Of a stretch of DNA of 64,000 nucleotides, positions 1 through 12,412 are shown one piece after another (the stretch's first letter is position 1; each line of letters starts with the position of its first letter). The DNA is from Harmonia axyridis (taxonomy: Eukaryota > Arthropoda > Insecta > Coleoptera > Coccinellidae): the NCBI RefSeq assembly GCF_914767665.1, contig NC_059503.1:50140352-50204351 (forward strand). Direction: 5' to 3'. The translations under genes and the position numbers were made by a program. The notes beneath the pieces are model-generated. The model saw only the letters and a list, made by a program, of their open reading frames with translations, had not been told where the DNA came from and did not search any database.

Positions 1-686
1 CGCAGGTAGCTATAATCTCCCACGTGGTACGGTCAATTGCTGCTGTAACCACAAATGCACGACTCACTTCTGTTGTTGATTTCATTCGTTTGTAATTTCC
101 TTCAATGTTTCTCATTCTAACACTTTTCATCGTATTGCACAGGGACGAAAGCTTGACACACGTGTCTAAGAAAACCACTTTGGTATGAGGGACTGTTCTT
201 ATTCCCTTCTTTTTGTTTAATGAACAATTATCCAAGTAAGCCATTCCACATTGTTTTTTTTCTTGGACACTGATGTCACGCAGGTAGCTATAATCTTCCA
301 CGTGGTAAGGTCAATTGCTGCTGTAACCACAAATGCACGTCTGACTTCTGTTGTTGATTTCATTTGTATGTTATTTTCTTCAATGTTTCTCATTCTAACA
401 CTTTTCATCGTATTGCTGAGAGACGAAAGCTTACCACACGTGTCAAAGGAAACCACTTTGGTTTAAGGGACTGTTCTTATTCCCTTCTTTTTGTTTAATG
501 AACAATTATCCAAGTAAGCCATTCCACATTGTTGATCTTCTTGGACTCGGATGACACGCAGGTAGCTATAATTTCCCACGTGGTAAGGTCAATTGCTGCT
601 GTAACCACAATTGGACGGCTGACTTCTGTTGTTGATTCCATTTGTATGTTATTTTCGTCAATGTTTCTCATTCTAACACTTTTCAT

Positions 687-727
687 CGTATTGCTGAGAG
701 ACGAAAGCTTACCACACGTGTCAAAGG
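687..727 (+). ncRNA. Decayed hammerhead ribozyme in a satellite unit (example, type b)
   Basis: The second variant of the same block matches 30 of 41 bases of the intact motif at 46891-46931, without gaps. CUGAUGA is reduced to a TTGCTGA form and GAAA is replaced by ACCA. The cleavage triplet GTC and the palindromic stem III remain. It recurs in many units, for example near 413, 1845 and 9062. Confidence 0.65.
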
Positions 728-2424
728 AAACCACTTTGGTTTAAGGGACTGTTCTTATTCCCTTCTTTATGTATAATGAACAATTATTATTCTTCCCTAC
801 TTTTTGTCTAATGAACAATTATCCAAGTAAGCCATTCCACATTGTTGATTTTCTTGGACTCGGATGTCACGCAGGTAGCTATAATCTCTCACGTGGTAAG
901 GTCTATTGCTGCTGTAACCACAAATGCACGACTGACTTCTGTTGTTGATTTCATTTGTTTGTTATTTCCTTCTATGTTTCTCATTCTAACTCTTTTCATC
1001 GTATTGCACAGGGACGAAAGCTTGACACCCGTGTCTAAGGAAACCACTTTGGTATGAGGGACTGTTTTTATTCCCTTCTTTTTGTTTAATGAACAATTAT
1101 CCAAGTAAGCCATTCCACATTGTTGATTTTCTTGGACTCGGATGTCACGCAGGTAGCTATAATCTCCTACGTGGTAAGGTCAATTGCTGCTGTAACCCCA
1201 AATGCACGACTGACTTCTGTTGTTGATTTCATTTGTTTGTTATTTCTTTCTATGTTTCTCATTCTAACACTTTTCATCGTATTGCACAGGGATGAAAGCT
1301 TGACACACGTGTCTAAGGAAACCACTTTGGTATAGGGGACTGTTCTTATTCCTTTTTTTTTGTTTAATCAACAATTATCCAAGAAGGCCATTCCACATTG
1401 TTGATTTTCTTGGACTCGGATGTCACGCAGGTAGCTATAATCTCCCACGTGGTACGGTCAATTGCTGCTGTAACCACAAATGCACGACTGACTTCTGTTG
1501 TTGATTTCATTCGTTTGTAATTTCCTTCAATGTTTCTCATTCTAACACTTTTCATCGTATTGCAACGGGACGAAAGCTTGACACACGTGTCTGAGAAAAC
1601 CACTTTGGTATGAGGGACTGTTCTTATTCCCTTCTTTTTGTTTAATGAACAATTATCCAAGTAAGCCATTCCACATTGTTTTTTTTCTTGGACTCGGATG
1701 TCACGCAGGTAGCTATAATCTCCCACGTGGTAAGGTCAATTGCTGCTGTAACCACAAATGCACGTCTGACTTCTGTTGTTGATTTCATTTGTATGTTATT
1801 TTCTTCAATGTTTCTCATTCTAACACTTTTCATCGTATTGCTGAGAGACGAAAGCTTACCACACGTGTCAAAGGAAACCACTTTGGTTTAAGGGACTGTT
1901 CTTATTCCCTTCTTTTTGTTTAATGAACAATTATCCAAGTAAGCCATTCCACATTGTTGATTTTCTTGGACTCGGATGACACGCAGGTAACTATAATTTC
2001 CCACGTGGTAAGGTCAATTGCTGCTGTAACCACAATTGGACGGCTGACTTCTGTTGTTGATTCCATTTGTATGTTATTTTCTTCAATGTTTCTCATTCTA
2101 ACACTTTTCATCGTTTTGCTGAGAGACGAAAGCTTACCACACGTGTCAAAGGAAACCACTCTGGTTTAAGGGACTGTTCTTATTCCCTTCTTTATGTAGA
2201 ATGAACAATTATTATTCTTCCCTACTTTTTGTCTAATGAACAATTATCCAAGTAAGCCATTCCACATTGTTGATTTTCTTGGACTCGGATGTCACGCAGG
2301 TAGCTATAATCTCTCACGTGGTAAGGTCTATTGCTGCTGTAACCACAAATGCACGACTGACTTCTGTTGTTGATTTCATTTGTTTGTTATTTCCTTCTAT
2401 GTTTCTCATTCTAACTCTTTTCAT

Positions 2425-2465
2425 CGTATTGCACAGGGACGAAAGCTTGACACACGTGTCTAAGG
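2425..2465 (+). ncRNA. Decayed hammerhead ribozyme in a satellite unit (example, type a)
   Basis: This 41-nt block aligns without gaps to the intact hammerhead at 46891-46931 (opposite strand), with 32 of 41 bases identical by hand count. The right half of the motif, around the ACACGTGTC stem III and cleavage region, is preserved. The CUGAUGA core has become a GCACAGG-like sequence, and the GAAA core has become GACA. Self-cleavage would not be expected. Most satellite units carry this form or the type b form. Confidence 0.7.
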
Positions 2466-5400
2466 AAACCACTTTGGTATGAGGGACTGTTTTTATTCCC
2501 TTCTTTTTGTTTAATGAACAATTATTATTCTTCCCTACTTTTTGTCTAATGAACAATTATCCAAGTAAGCCATTCCACATTGTTGATTTTCTTGGACTCG
2601 GATGTCACGCAGGTAGCTATAATCTCCTACGTGGTAAGGTCAATTGCTGCTGTAACCACAAATGCACGACTGCACTTTTCATCTTATTGCACAGGGACGA
2701 AAGCTTGACACACGTGTCTAAGGAAACCACTTTGGTATAAGGGACTGTTCTTATTCCCTACTTTTTGTCTAATGAACAATTATCCAAGTAAGCCATTCCA
2801 CATTGTTGATTTTCTTGGACTCGGATGTCACGCAGGTAGCTATAATCTCTCACGTGGTAAGGTCTATTGCTGCTGTAACCACAAATGCACGACTGACTTC
2901 TAATGTTGATTTCATTTGTTTGTTATTTCCTTCTATGTTTCTCATTCTAACACTTTTCATCGTATTGCACTGGGATGAAAGCTTGACACCCGTGTCTAAG
3001 GAAACCACTTTGGTATAAGGGACTGTTCTTATTCCCTTTTTTTTTGTTTAATCAACAATTATCCAAGTAGGGCATTCCACATTGTTGATTTTCTTGGACT
3101 CGGATGTCTTGCAGGTAGCTATAATTTCCCACATGGTAAGGTCAATTGCTGCTGTAACCTCAAATGCACGACTGACTTCTGTTGTTGATTTCATTCGTTT
3201 GTAATTTCCTTCAATGTTTCTCATTCTAACACTTTTCATCGTATTGCACAGGGACGAAAGCTTGACACAAGTGTCTAAGGAAACCACTTTGGTATAAGGG
3301 ACTGTTCTTATTCCCTTTTTTTTTGTTTAATCAACAATTATCCAAGTAAGCCATTCCGCATTGTTTTTTTTCTTGGACTCGGATGTTACGCAGGTAGCTA
3401 TAATCTCCCACGTGGTAAGGTCAATTGCTGCTGTAACCCCAAATGCACGACTGACTTCTGTTGTTGTTTTCATTTGTTTGTTATTTCCTTCTATGTTTCT
3501 CATTCTTACACTTTTCATCGTATTGCACAGGGATGAAAGCTTGACACACGTGTCTAAGGAAACCACTTTGGTATAGGGGACTGTTCTTATTCCCTTTTTT
3601 TTGTTTAATCAACAATTATCCAAGTAGGCCATTCCACATTGTTGATTTTCTTGGACTCGGATGTCACGCAGGTAGCTATAATCTCCCACGTGGTACGGTC
3701 AATTGCTGCTGTAACCACAAATGCACGACTCACTTCTGTTGTTGATTTCATTCGTTTGTAATTTCCTTCAATGTTTCTCATTCTAACACTTTTCATCGTA
3801 TTGCACAGGGACGAAAGCTTGACACACGTGTCTAAGAAAACCACTTTGGTATGAGGGACTGTTCTTATTCCCTTCTTTTTGTTTAATGAACAATTATCCA
3901 AGTAAGCCATTCCACATTGTTTTTTTTCTTGGACTCTGATGTCACGCAGGTAGCTATAATCTTCCACGTGGTAAGGTCAATTGCTGCTGTAACCACAAAT
4001 GCACGTCTGACTTCTGTTGTTGATTTCATTTGTATGTTATTTTCTTCAATGTTTCTCATTCTAACACTTTTCATCGTATTGCTGAGAGACGAAAGCTTAC
4101 CACACGTGTCAAAGGAAACCACTTTGGTTTAAGGGACTGTTCTTATTCCCTTCTTTATGTATAATGAACAATTATTATTCTTCCCTACTTTTTGTCTAAT
4201 GAACAATTATCCAAGTAAGCCATTCCACATTGTTGATTTTCTTGGACTCGGATGTCACGCAGGTAGCTATAATCTCTCACGTGGTAAGGTCTATTGCTGC
4301 TGTAACCACAAATGCACGACTGACTTCTGTTGTTGATTTCATTTGTTTGTTATTTCCTTCTATGTTTCTCATTCTAACTCTTTTCATCGTATTGCACAGG
4401 GACGAAAGCTTGACACCCGTGTCTAAGGAAACCACTTTGGTATGAGGGACTGTTTTTATTCCCTTCTTTTTGTTTAATGAACAATTATCCAAGTAAGCCA
4501 TTCCACATTGTTGATTTTCTTGGACTCGGATGTCACGCAGGTAGCTATAATCTCCTACGTGGTAAGGTCAATTGCTGCTGTAACCCCAAATGCACGACTG
4601 ACTTCTGTTGTTGATTTCATTTGTATGTTATTTTCTTCAATGTTTCTCATTCTAACACTTTTCATCGTTTTGCTGAGAGACGAAAGCTTACCACACGTGT
4701 CAAAGGAAACCACTCTGGTTTAAGGGACTGTTCTTATTCCCTTCTTTATGTAGAATGAACAATTATTATTCTTCCCTACTTTTAGTCTAATGAACAATTA
4801 TCCAAGTAAGCCATTCCACATTGTTGATTTTCTTGGACTCGGATGTCACGCAGGTAGCTATAATCTCTCACGTGGTAAGGTCTATTGCTGCTGTAACCAC
4901 AAATGCACGACTGACTTCTGTTGTTGATTTCATTTGTTTGTTATTTCCTTCTATGTTTCTCATTCTAACTCTCTTCATCGTATTGCACAGGGACGAAAGC
5001 TTGACACACGTGTCTAAGGAAACCACTTTGGTATAAGGGACTGTTCTCATTCCCTTTTTTTTGTTTAATCAACAATTATCCAAGTAAGCCATTCCACATT
5101 GTTTTTTTTTCTTGGACTCGGATGTCACGCAGGTAGCTATAATCTTCCACGTGGTAAGGTCAATTGCTGCTGTAACCACAAATGCACGTCTGACTTCTGT
5201 TGTTGATTTCATTTGTATGTTATTTTCTTCAATGTTTCTCATTCTAACACTTTTCATCGTATTGCTGAGAGACGAAAGCTTACCACACGTGTCAAAGGAA
5301 ACCACTTTGGTTTAAGGGACTGTTCTTATTCCCTTCTTTTTGTTTAATGAACAATTATCCAAGTAAGCCATTCCACATTGTTGATTTTCTTGGACTCGGA

Positions 5401-6061
5401 TGACACGCAGGTAGCTATAATTTCCCACGTGGTAAGGTCAATTGCTGCTGTAACCACAATTGGACGGCTGACTTCTGTTGTTGATTCCATTTGTATGTTA
5501 TTTTCGTCAATGTTTCTCATACTAACACTTTTCATCGTATTGCTGAGAGACGAAAGCTTACCACACGTGTCAAAGGAAACCACTTTGGTTTAAGGGACTG
5601 TTCTTATTCCCTTCTTTATGTATAATGAACAATTATTATTCTTCCCTACTTTTTGTCTAATGAACAATTATCCAAGTAAGCCATTCCACATTGTTGATTT
5701 TCTTGGACTCGGATGTCACGCAGGTAGCTATAATCTCTCACGTGGTAAGGTCTATTGCTGCTGTAACCACAAATGCACGACTGACTTCTGTTGTTGATTT
5801 CATTTGTTTGTTATTTCCTTCTATGTTTCTCATTCTAACTCTTTTCATCGTATTGCACAGGGACGAAAGCTTGACACACGTGTCTAAGGAAACCACTTTG
5901 GTATATGGGACTGTTCTCATTCCCTTTTTTTTGTTTGATCAATAATTATCCAAGTAGGCCATTCCACATTGTTGATTTTCTTGGACTCGTATGTCACGCA
6001 GGTAGCTATAATCTCCCACGTGGTAAGATCAATTGCTGCTGTAACCACAAATGCACGTCTG

Positions 6062-6201
6062 ACTTCTGTTGCTGATTTCATTTGTATGTTATTTTCTTCA
6101 ATGTTTCTCATTCTAGAATGTTAGAATGAGAAACATTGAAGAAAATAACATACAAATGAAATCAGCAACAGAAGTCGTCCCTGTGCAATAGCACAGGGAC
6201 G
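6062..6201. repeat. Inverted duplication inside the satellite
   Basis: Arms 6062-6115 and 6122-6175 are perfect 54-bp reverse complements around a 6-bp loop. They are followed at once by a second hairpin with 11-bp arms (6176-6186 and 6191-6201, loop AATA). The inverted stretch joins the complements of two parts of the unit that are not adjacent in a normal monomer. This is the pattern expected from template switching during replication or repair. Confidence 0.9.
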
Positions 6202-9200
6202 AAAGCTTGACACACGGGTCTAAGGAAACCACTTTGGTATAAGGGACTGTTCTTATTCCCTTCTTCTTGTTTAATGAACAATTATCCAAGTAAGCCATTC
6301 CACATTGTTGATTTTCTTGGACTCGGATGACACGCAGCTAGCTATAATTTCCCACGTGGTAAGGTCAATTGCTGCTGTAACCACAATTGGACGGCTGACT
6401 TCTGTTGTTGATTCCATTTGTATGTTATTTTCTTCAATGTTTCACATTCTAACACTTTTCATCGTATTGCTGAGAGACGAAAGCTTACCACAAGTGTCAA
6501 AGGAAACCACTTTGGTTTAAGGGAATGTTTTTATTCCCTTCTTTCTGTATAATGAACAATTATTATTCTTCCCTACTTTTTGTCTAATGAACAATTATCC
6601 AAGTAAGCCATTCCACATTGTTGATTTTCTTGGTCTCGGATGTCACGCAGGTAGCTATAATCTCTCACGTGGTAAGGTCTATTGCTGCTGTAACCACAAA
6701 TGCACGACTGACTTCTGTTGTTGATTTCATTTGTTTGTCATTTCCTTCTATGTTTCTCATTCTAACTCTTTCCAACGTATTGCACAGGGACGAAAGCTTG
6801 ACACACGTGTCTAAGGAAACCACTTTGGTATGAGGGACTGTTTTTATTCCCTTCTTTTTGTTTAATGAACAATTATCCAAGTAAGCCATTCCACATTGTT
6901 GATTTTCTTGGACTCGGATGTCACGCAGGTAGCTATAATCTGCTACGTGGTAAGGTCAATTGCTGCTGTAATCACAAATGCACGACTGACTTCTGTTGTT
7001 GATTTCATTTGTTTGTTATTTCCTTCTATGTTTCTCATTCTAACACTTTTCATCGTATTGCACAGGGACGAAAGCTTGACACCCGTGTCTAAGGAAACCA
7101 CTTTGGTATGAGGGACTGTTTTTATTCCCTTCTTTTCGTTTAATGAACAATTATCCAAGTAAGCCATTCCACATCGTTGATTTTCTTGGACTCGGATGTC
7201 ACGCAGGTAGCTATAATCTCCTACGTGGTACGGTCAATTGCTGCTGTAACCACAATTGGACGGCTGACTTCTGTTGTTGATTCCATTTGTATGTTATTTT
7301 CTTCAATGTTTCTCATTCTAACACTTTTCATCGTATTGCTGAGAGACGAAAGCTTACCACACGTGTCAAAGGAAACCACTTTGGTTTAAGGGAATGTTTT
7401 TATTCCCTTCTTTATGTATAATGAACAATTATTATTCTTCCCTACTTTTTGTCTAATGAACAATTATCCAAGTAAGCCATTCCACATTGTTGATTTTCTT
7501 GGACTCGGATGTCACGCAGGTAGCTATAATCTCCTACGTGGTAAGGTCAATTGCTGCTGTAACCACAAATGCACGACTGACTTCTGTTGTTGATTTCATT
7601 TGTTTGTTATTTCCTTCTATGTTTCTCATTCTAACACTTTTCATCGTATTGCACAGGGACGAAAGCTTGACACCCGTGTCTAAGGAAACCACTTTGGTAT
7701 AGGAGACTGTTCTTATTCCCTTTTTTTTATTTAATCAACAATTATCCAAGTAGGCCATTCCACATTGTTGATTTTCTTGGACTCGGATGTCACGCAGGTA
7801 GCTATAATCTCCCACGTGGTACGGTCAATTGCTGCTGTAACCACAAATGCACGACTCACTTCTGTTGTTGATTTCATTCGTTTGTAATTTCCTTCAATGT
7901 TTCTCATTCTAACACTTTTCATCGTATTGCACAGGGACGAAAGCTTGACACACGTGTCTAAGAAAGCCACTTTGGTATGAGGGACTGTTCTTATTCCCTT
8001 CTTTTTGTTTAATGAACAATTATCCAAGTAAGCCATACCACATTGTTTTTTTTCTTGGACATTGATGTCACGCAGGTAGCTATAATCTCCCACGTGGTAA
8101 GGTCAATTGCTGCTGTAACCACAAATGCACGACTGACTTCTGTTGTTGTTTTCATTTGTTTGTTATTTCCTTCTATGTTTCTCATTCTAACACTTTTCAT
8201 CGTATTGCACAGGGATGAAAGCTTGACACACGTGTCTAAGGAAACCACTTTGGTATAGGGGACTGTTCTTATTCCCTTTTTTTTGTTTAATCAACAATTA
8301 TCCAAGTAGGCCATTCCATATTGTTGATTTTCTTGGACTCGGATGTCAGGCAGGTAGCTATAATCTCCCACGTGGTACGGTAAATTGCTGCTGTAACCAC
8401 AAATGCACGACTCACTTCTGTTGTTGATTTCATTCGTTTGTAATTTCCTTCAATGTTTCTCATTCTAACACTTTTCATCGTATTGCACAGGGACGAAAGC
8501 TTGACACACGTGTCTAAGAAAACCACTTTGGTATGAGGGACTGTTCTTATTCCCTTCTTTTTGTTTAATGAACAATTATCCAAGTAAGCCATTCCACATT
8601 GTTTTTTTTCTTGGACTCTGATGTCACGCAGGTAGCTATAATCTTCCACGTGGTAAGGTCAATTGCTGCTGTAACCACAAATGCACTTCTGACTTCTGTT
8701 GTTGATTTCATTTGTATGTTATTTTCTTCAATGTTTCTCATTCTAACACTTTTCATCGTAATACTGAGAGACGAAAGCTTACCACACGTGTCAAAGGAAA
8801 CCACTTTGGTTTAAGGGACTGTTCTTATTCCCTTCTTTTTGTTTAATGAACAATTATCCAAGTAAGCCATTCCACATTGTTGATTTTCTTGGACTCGGAT
8901 GACACGCAGGTAGCTATAATTTCCCACGTGGTAAGGTCAATTGCTGCTGTAACCACAATTGGACGGCTGACTTCTGTTGTTGATTCCATTTGTATGTTAT
9001 TTTCGTCAATGTTTCTCATTCTAACACTTTTCATCGTATTGCTGAGAGACGAAAGCTTACCACACGTGTCAAAGGAAACCACTTTGGTTTAAGGGACTGT
9101 TCTTATTCCCTTCTTTATGTATAATGAACAATTATTATTCTTCCCTACTTTTTGTCTAATGAACAATTATCCAAGTAAGCCATTCCACATTGTTGATTTT

Positions 9201-10739
9201 CTTGGACTCGGATGTTACGCAGGTAGCTATAATCTCCCACGTGGTAAGGTCAATTGCTGCTGTAACCACAAATGCACGACTGACTTCTGTTGTTGATTTC
9301 ATTCGTTTGTAATTTCCTTCAATGTTTCTCATTCTTACACTTTTCATCGTATTGCACAGGGACGAAAGCTTGACACACGTGTCTAAGGAAACCACTTTGG
9401 TATAAGGGACTGTTCTTATTCCCTTTTTTTTTGTTTAATCAACAATTATCCAAGTAAGCCATTCCACATTGTTTTTTTTCTTGGACTCGGATGTTACGCA
9501 GGTAGCTATAATCTCCCACGTGATAAGGTCAATTGCTGCTGTAACCACAAATGCACGACTGACTTCTGTTGTTGATTCCATTCGTTTGTAATTTCCTCCA
9601 ATGTTTCTCATTCTAACACTTTTCATCGTTTTGCTGAGAGACGAAAGCTTACCACACGTGTCAAAGGAAACCACTTTGGTTTAAGGGACTGTTCTTATTC
9701 CCTTCTTTTTGTTTAATGAACAATTATCCAAGTAAGCCATTTCACATTGTTGATTTTCTTGGACTCGGATGACACGCAGGTAACTATAATTTCCCACGTG
9801 GTAAGGTCAATTGCTGCTGTAACCACAATTGGACGGCTGACTTCTGTTGTTGATTCCATTTGTATGTTATTTTCTTCAATGTTTCTCATTCTAACACTTT
9901 TCATCGTATTGCTGAGAGACGAAAGCTTACCACACGTGTCAAAGGAAACCACTTTGGTTTAAGGGACTGTTCTTATTCCCTTCTTTATGTATAATGAACA
10001 ATTATTATTCTTCCCTACTTTTTGTCTAATGAACAATTATCCAAGTAAGCCATTCCACATTGTTGATTTTCTTGGACTCGGATGTCACGCAGGTAGCTAT
10101 AATCTCTCACGTGGTAAGGTCTATTGCTGCTGTAACCATAAATGCACGACTGACTTCTGTTGTTGATTTCATTTGTTTGTTATTTCCTTCGATGTTTCTC
10201 ATTCTAACACTTTTCATCGTATTGCACAGGGACGAAAGCTTGACACACGTGTCTAAGGAAACCACTTTGGTATAAGGGACTGTTCTTATTCCCTACTTTT
10301 TGTCTAATGAACAATTATCCAAGTAAGCCATTCCACATTGTTTTTTTTCTTGGACTCGGATGTCACGCAGGTAGCTATAATCTCTCACGTGGTAAGCTCT
10401 ATTGCTGCTGTAACCACAAATGCACGACTGACTTCTAATGTTGATTTCATTTGTTTGTTTTTTCCTTCTATGTTTCTCATTCTAACACTTTTCATCGTAT
10501 TGCACAGGGACGAAAGCTTGACACCCGTGTCTAAGGAAACCACTTTGGTATGAGGGACTGTTTTTATTCCCTTCTTTTTGTTTAATGAACAATTATCCAA
10601 GTAAGCCATTCCACATTGTTGATTTTCTTGGACTCGGATGTCACGCAGGTAGCTATAATCTCCTACGTGGTAAGGTCAATTGCTGCTGTAACCCCAAATG
10701 CACGACTGACTTCTGTTGTTGATTTCATTTGTTCTTCTG

Positions 10740-10907
10740 TCTTCTGGACTGTATACCATTCCTCGTAAACCGTGAATCGGCGGGGTTGGTTTCCTATCTG
10801 AGTGCAGTGCTTTGGCCATCCGCCAAACACTGTTGTCTTCTGTGGAAAGAGAAAGTAGTTTCTCTTCCCAACTATCATTCCGGACCTTTCTGAGAGCCTC
10901 CTTCCCA
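10740..10907 (-). pseudogene. Non-LTR retrotransposon ORF2 fragment
   Basis: Identical to 61645-61808, where the same minus-strand retroelement continues into a reverse transcriptase domain. The minus-strand translation contains AKALHSDRKPTPPIHG, a linker of the type found just upstream of the RT domain in Jockey-like ORF2 proteins. The fragment begins exactly where the satellite ends and is cut on the other side by the TIR insertion at 10908. It is non-functional. Confidence 0.75.
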
Positions 10908-11810
10908 GCAAACACGTTACATCACTTGGCAGTTTCGCGAAGTCTCAAATTGCACATTGACAGATATCTTCATTGCGATTACGCATACTTGTTCTAAACA
11001 TATTTATTTTGCGACATTGCTTTGTTAACAACAATTCGAAGATGCAGTGATAATAATTTGAGGATATTAATAAATAACCACAATGCCATCCCCATAGAAA
11101 GTGGTAAATTAGTAGTTAAAAAGTTTACCATCGAGCGACTTCGCAACGAAGTCTTTTTGAGAACTACACAATGTTAACATGAATTGGATGATATTTCAAA
11201 TCCTTTTTGAGTGGGTCACTTTATGTTCCCAATGTGGCTGTTTATTCTGGTGAATGTAATAGTAATACTTTGCACATTATTATTTTCAATTATCCATCTG
11301 TGGCACTGAAATATCCAGCCCTCAAAGAGTCCGACGAATATTTATTTATTCTCCTTCATCTGGATGTAATAAACAAAAACAAACGATTCAGAGCAATCCG
11401 AGAGGTCGTCGGTGAGACCAGAACGTGATCCTAATAGAAGCATTTTTGCAACAAAATACAGATTACGTATTCACTTGGTCCGTTTTCTGGCTGATCGAGC
11501 GATATTTCGAAAACTACAATAGCTATAGGCTTCCCGTTTTTTCAGTTTTATTTGTGCGTTGCTGTCTGCCATGTGGCTGGTGATATAGCTATATCACCAA
11601 AAAACCAATAAATTAAAATATATATAGTATTTTTTTATAAGTGGTCAAATGAAGACCGGCTCTGTTTGTTAATTTTATTATTTTATGAGAGATAATTTCA
11701 CTTTTTTGTGACGTTTGTTTTTTTATATTAGATTGAATAATTATTTATTATATGGATGTTTCATTACTTCATTTCCCATTTCCAAATTGTATGTACAAAT
11801 TTCTACAGGA

Positions 11811-12081
11811 TTACTTTTGTGATATTCATAAAATAGTCCCTTTGGCACTATACAGTGTGTTTCCAAATTGTATGTATGACTTTGTACAAGATATTCTACA
11901 CATTAAATAAATGATATTCTATATAGGAATCCTTGTCCGAATTTGAACAATACAAGGCATTTGACCTATATCAAATATCATTTATTCAATGGGTAGAATA
12001 TCTTGTACAAAGTCATACATACAATTTGGAAACACACTGTATAGTGCCAAAGGGACTTTTTTATGAATATCACAAAAGTAA
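11811..12081. repeat. 108-bp-arm inverted repeat nested in the insertion
   Basis: Arms 11811-11918 and 11974-12081 are reverse complements with about three mismatches and a 55-bp loop. The shape fits a foldback element or MITE nested in the larger insertion. It has no coding content. Confidence 0.8.
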
Positions 12082-12257
12082 TGTTTTGTGGGGATTACAG
12101 ATTCCTGCGTTACGGTCATGGTGGCGTTGCCAACAAGGTTAACGCTTCCCCCAACAGAGGGCGCAACAATCTACTTAAGCCTCGAAGTAAGCATCTTAAA
12201 CGGAGATAAGCCGAGCATTTTGTGTCTGTTCTATATTTTATTTTTAATGTTTTATAA

Positions 12258-12412
12258 CCGTCTAACTAGGAGTAGGCATATAGAGGCCTAGTTAGAAAAC
12301 CATTTATTTTTCCCGTTAACTAGGAGTAGGCAGATTGAGACCTAGTTAGCGCATGTCCCGTTATAGTTATCCCGAGGTTAATCAGGAGTAGGCAGATTAA
12401 GGCCTGAATAAA
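12258..12412. repeat. Three degenerate hairpin repeats
   Basis: Three copies of a TAACTAGGAGTAGGC-type block start near 12262, 12317 and 12374. Each is followed by a complementary CCTAGTTAG-like arm; the third copy is diverged. Each can fold into a short hairpin. The setting, with a CAACAGAGGGCGC stretch upstream at about 12152, recalls retroelement terminal sequence, but I cannot assign it. Confidence 0.5.

Larger units (their letters stand above)
1..10739. repeat. 278-bp satellite array derived from a hammerhead-ribozyme element
   Basis: Tandem array of about 37 units, cut by the left window edge. Taking the recurring block CACATTGTTG (or its T-run variant) as anchor, spacing is 278-279 bp in most units and 313 bp in about ten. 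The longer units have an extra 35 bp with a second copy of the TAATGAACAATTAT block. One unit near 2580-2803 is 223 bp (internal deletion), and one near 5969-6305 is 336 bp (inverted duplication). Diagnostic variants recur out of order, suggesting an irregular higher-order structure. Most units have two CACGTG palindromes about 138 bp apart. Open frames of 71 and 79 codons recur on the plus and minus strands but start at TTG or GTG. The period is not a multiple of three, so I do not call genes. The unit aligns on the opposite strand with 46851-47084. Confidence 0.95.

Noticed and set aside
6113..6298. Apparent fusion peptide across the inverted satellite segment
   Set aside because: It is a by-product of the inverted duplication.
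10060..10275. CRISPR-like array
   Set aside because: Units are 278 bp with no short repeat-spacer alternation, and the genome is eukaryotic. It is a satellite.
1..10739. Dozens of 71- and 79-codon open frames in the satellite, including a hydrophobic peptide repeated in each unit
   Set aside because: They start at TTG or GTG, are set by the repeat itself, and the 278-bp period shifts frame between units. There is no initiation context or splicing evidence.
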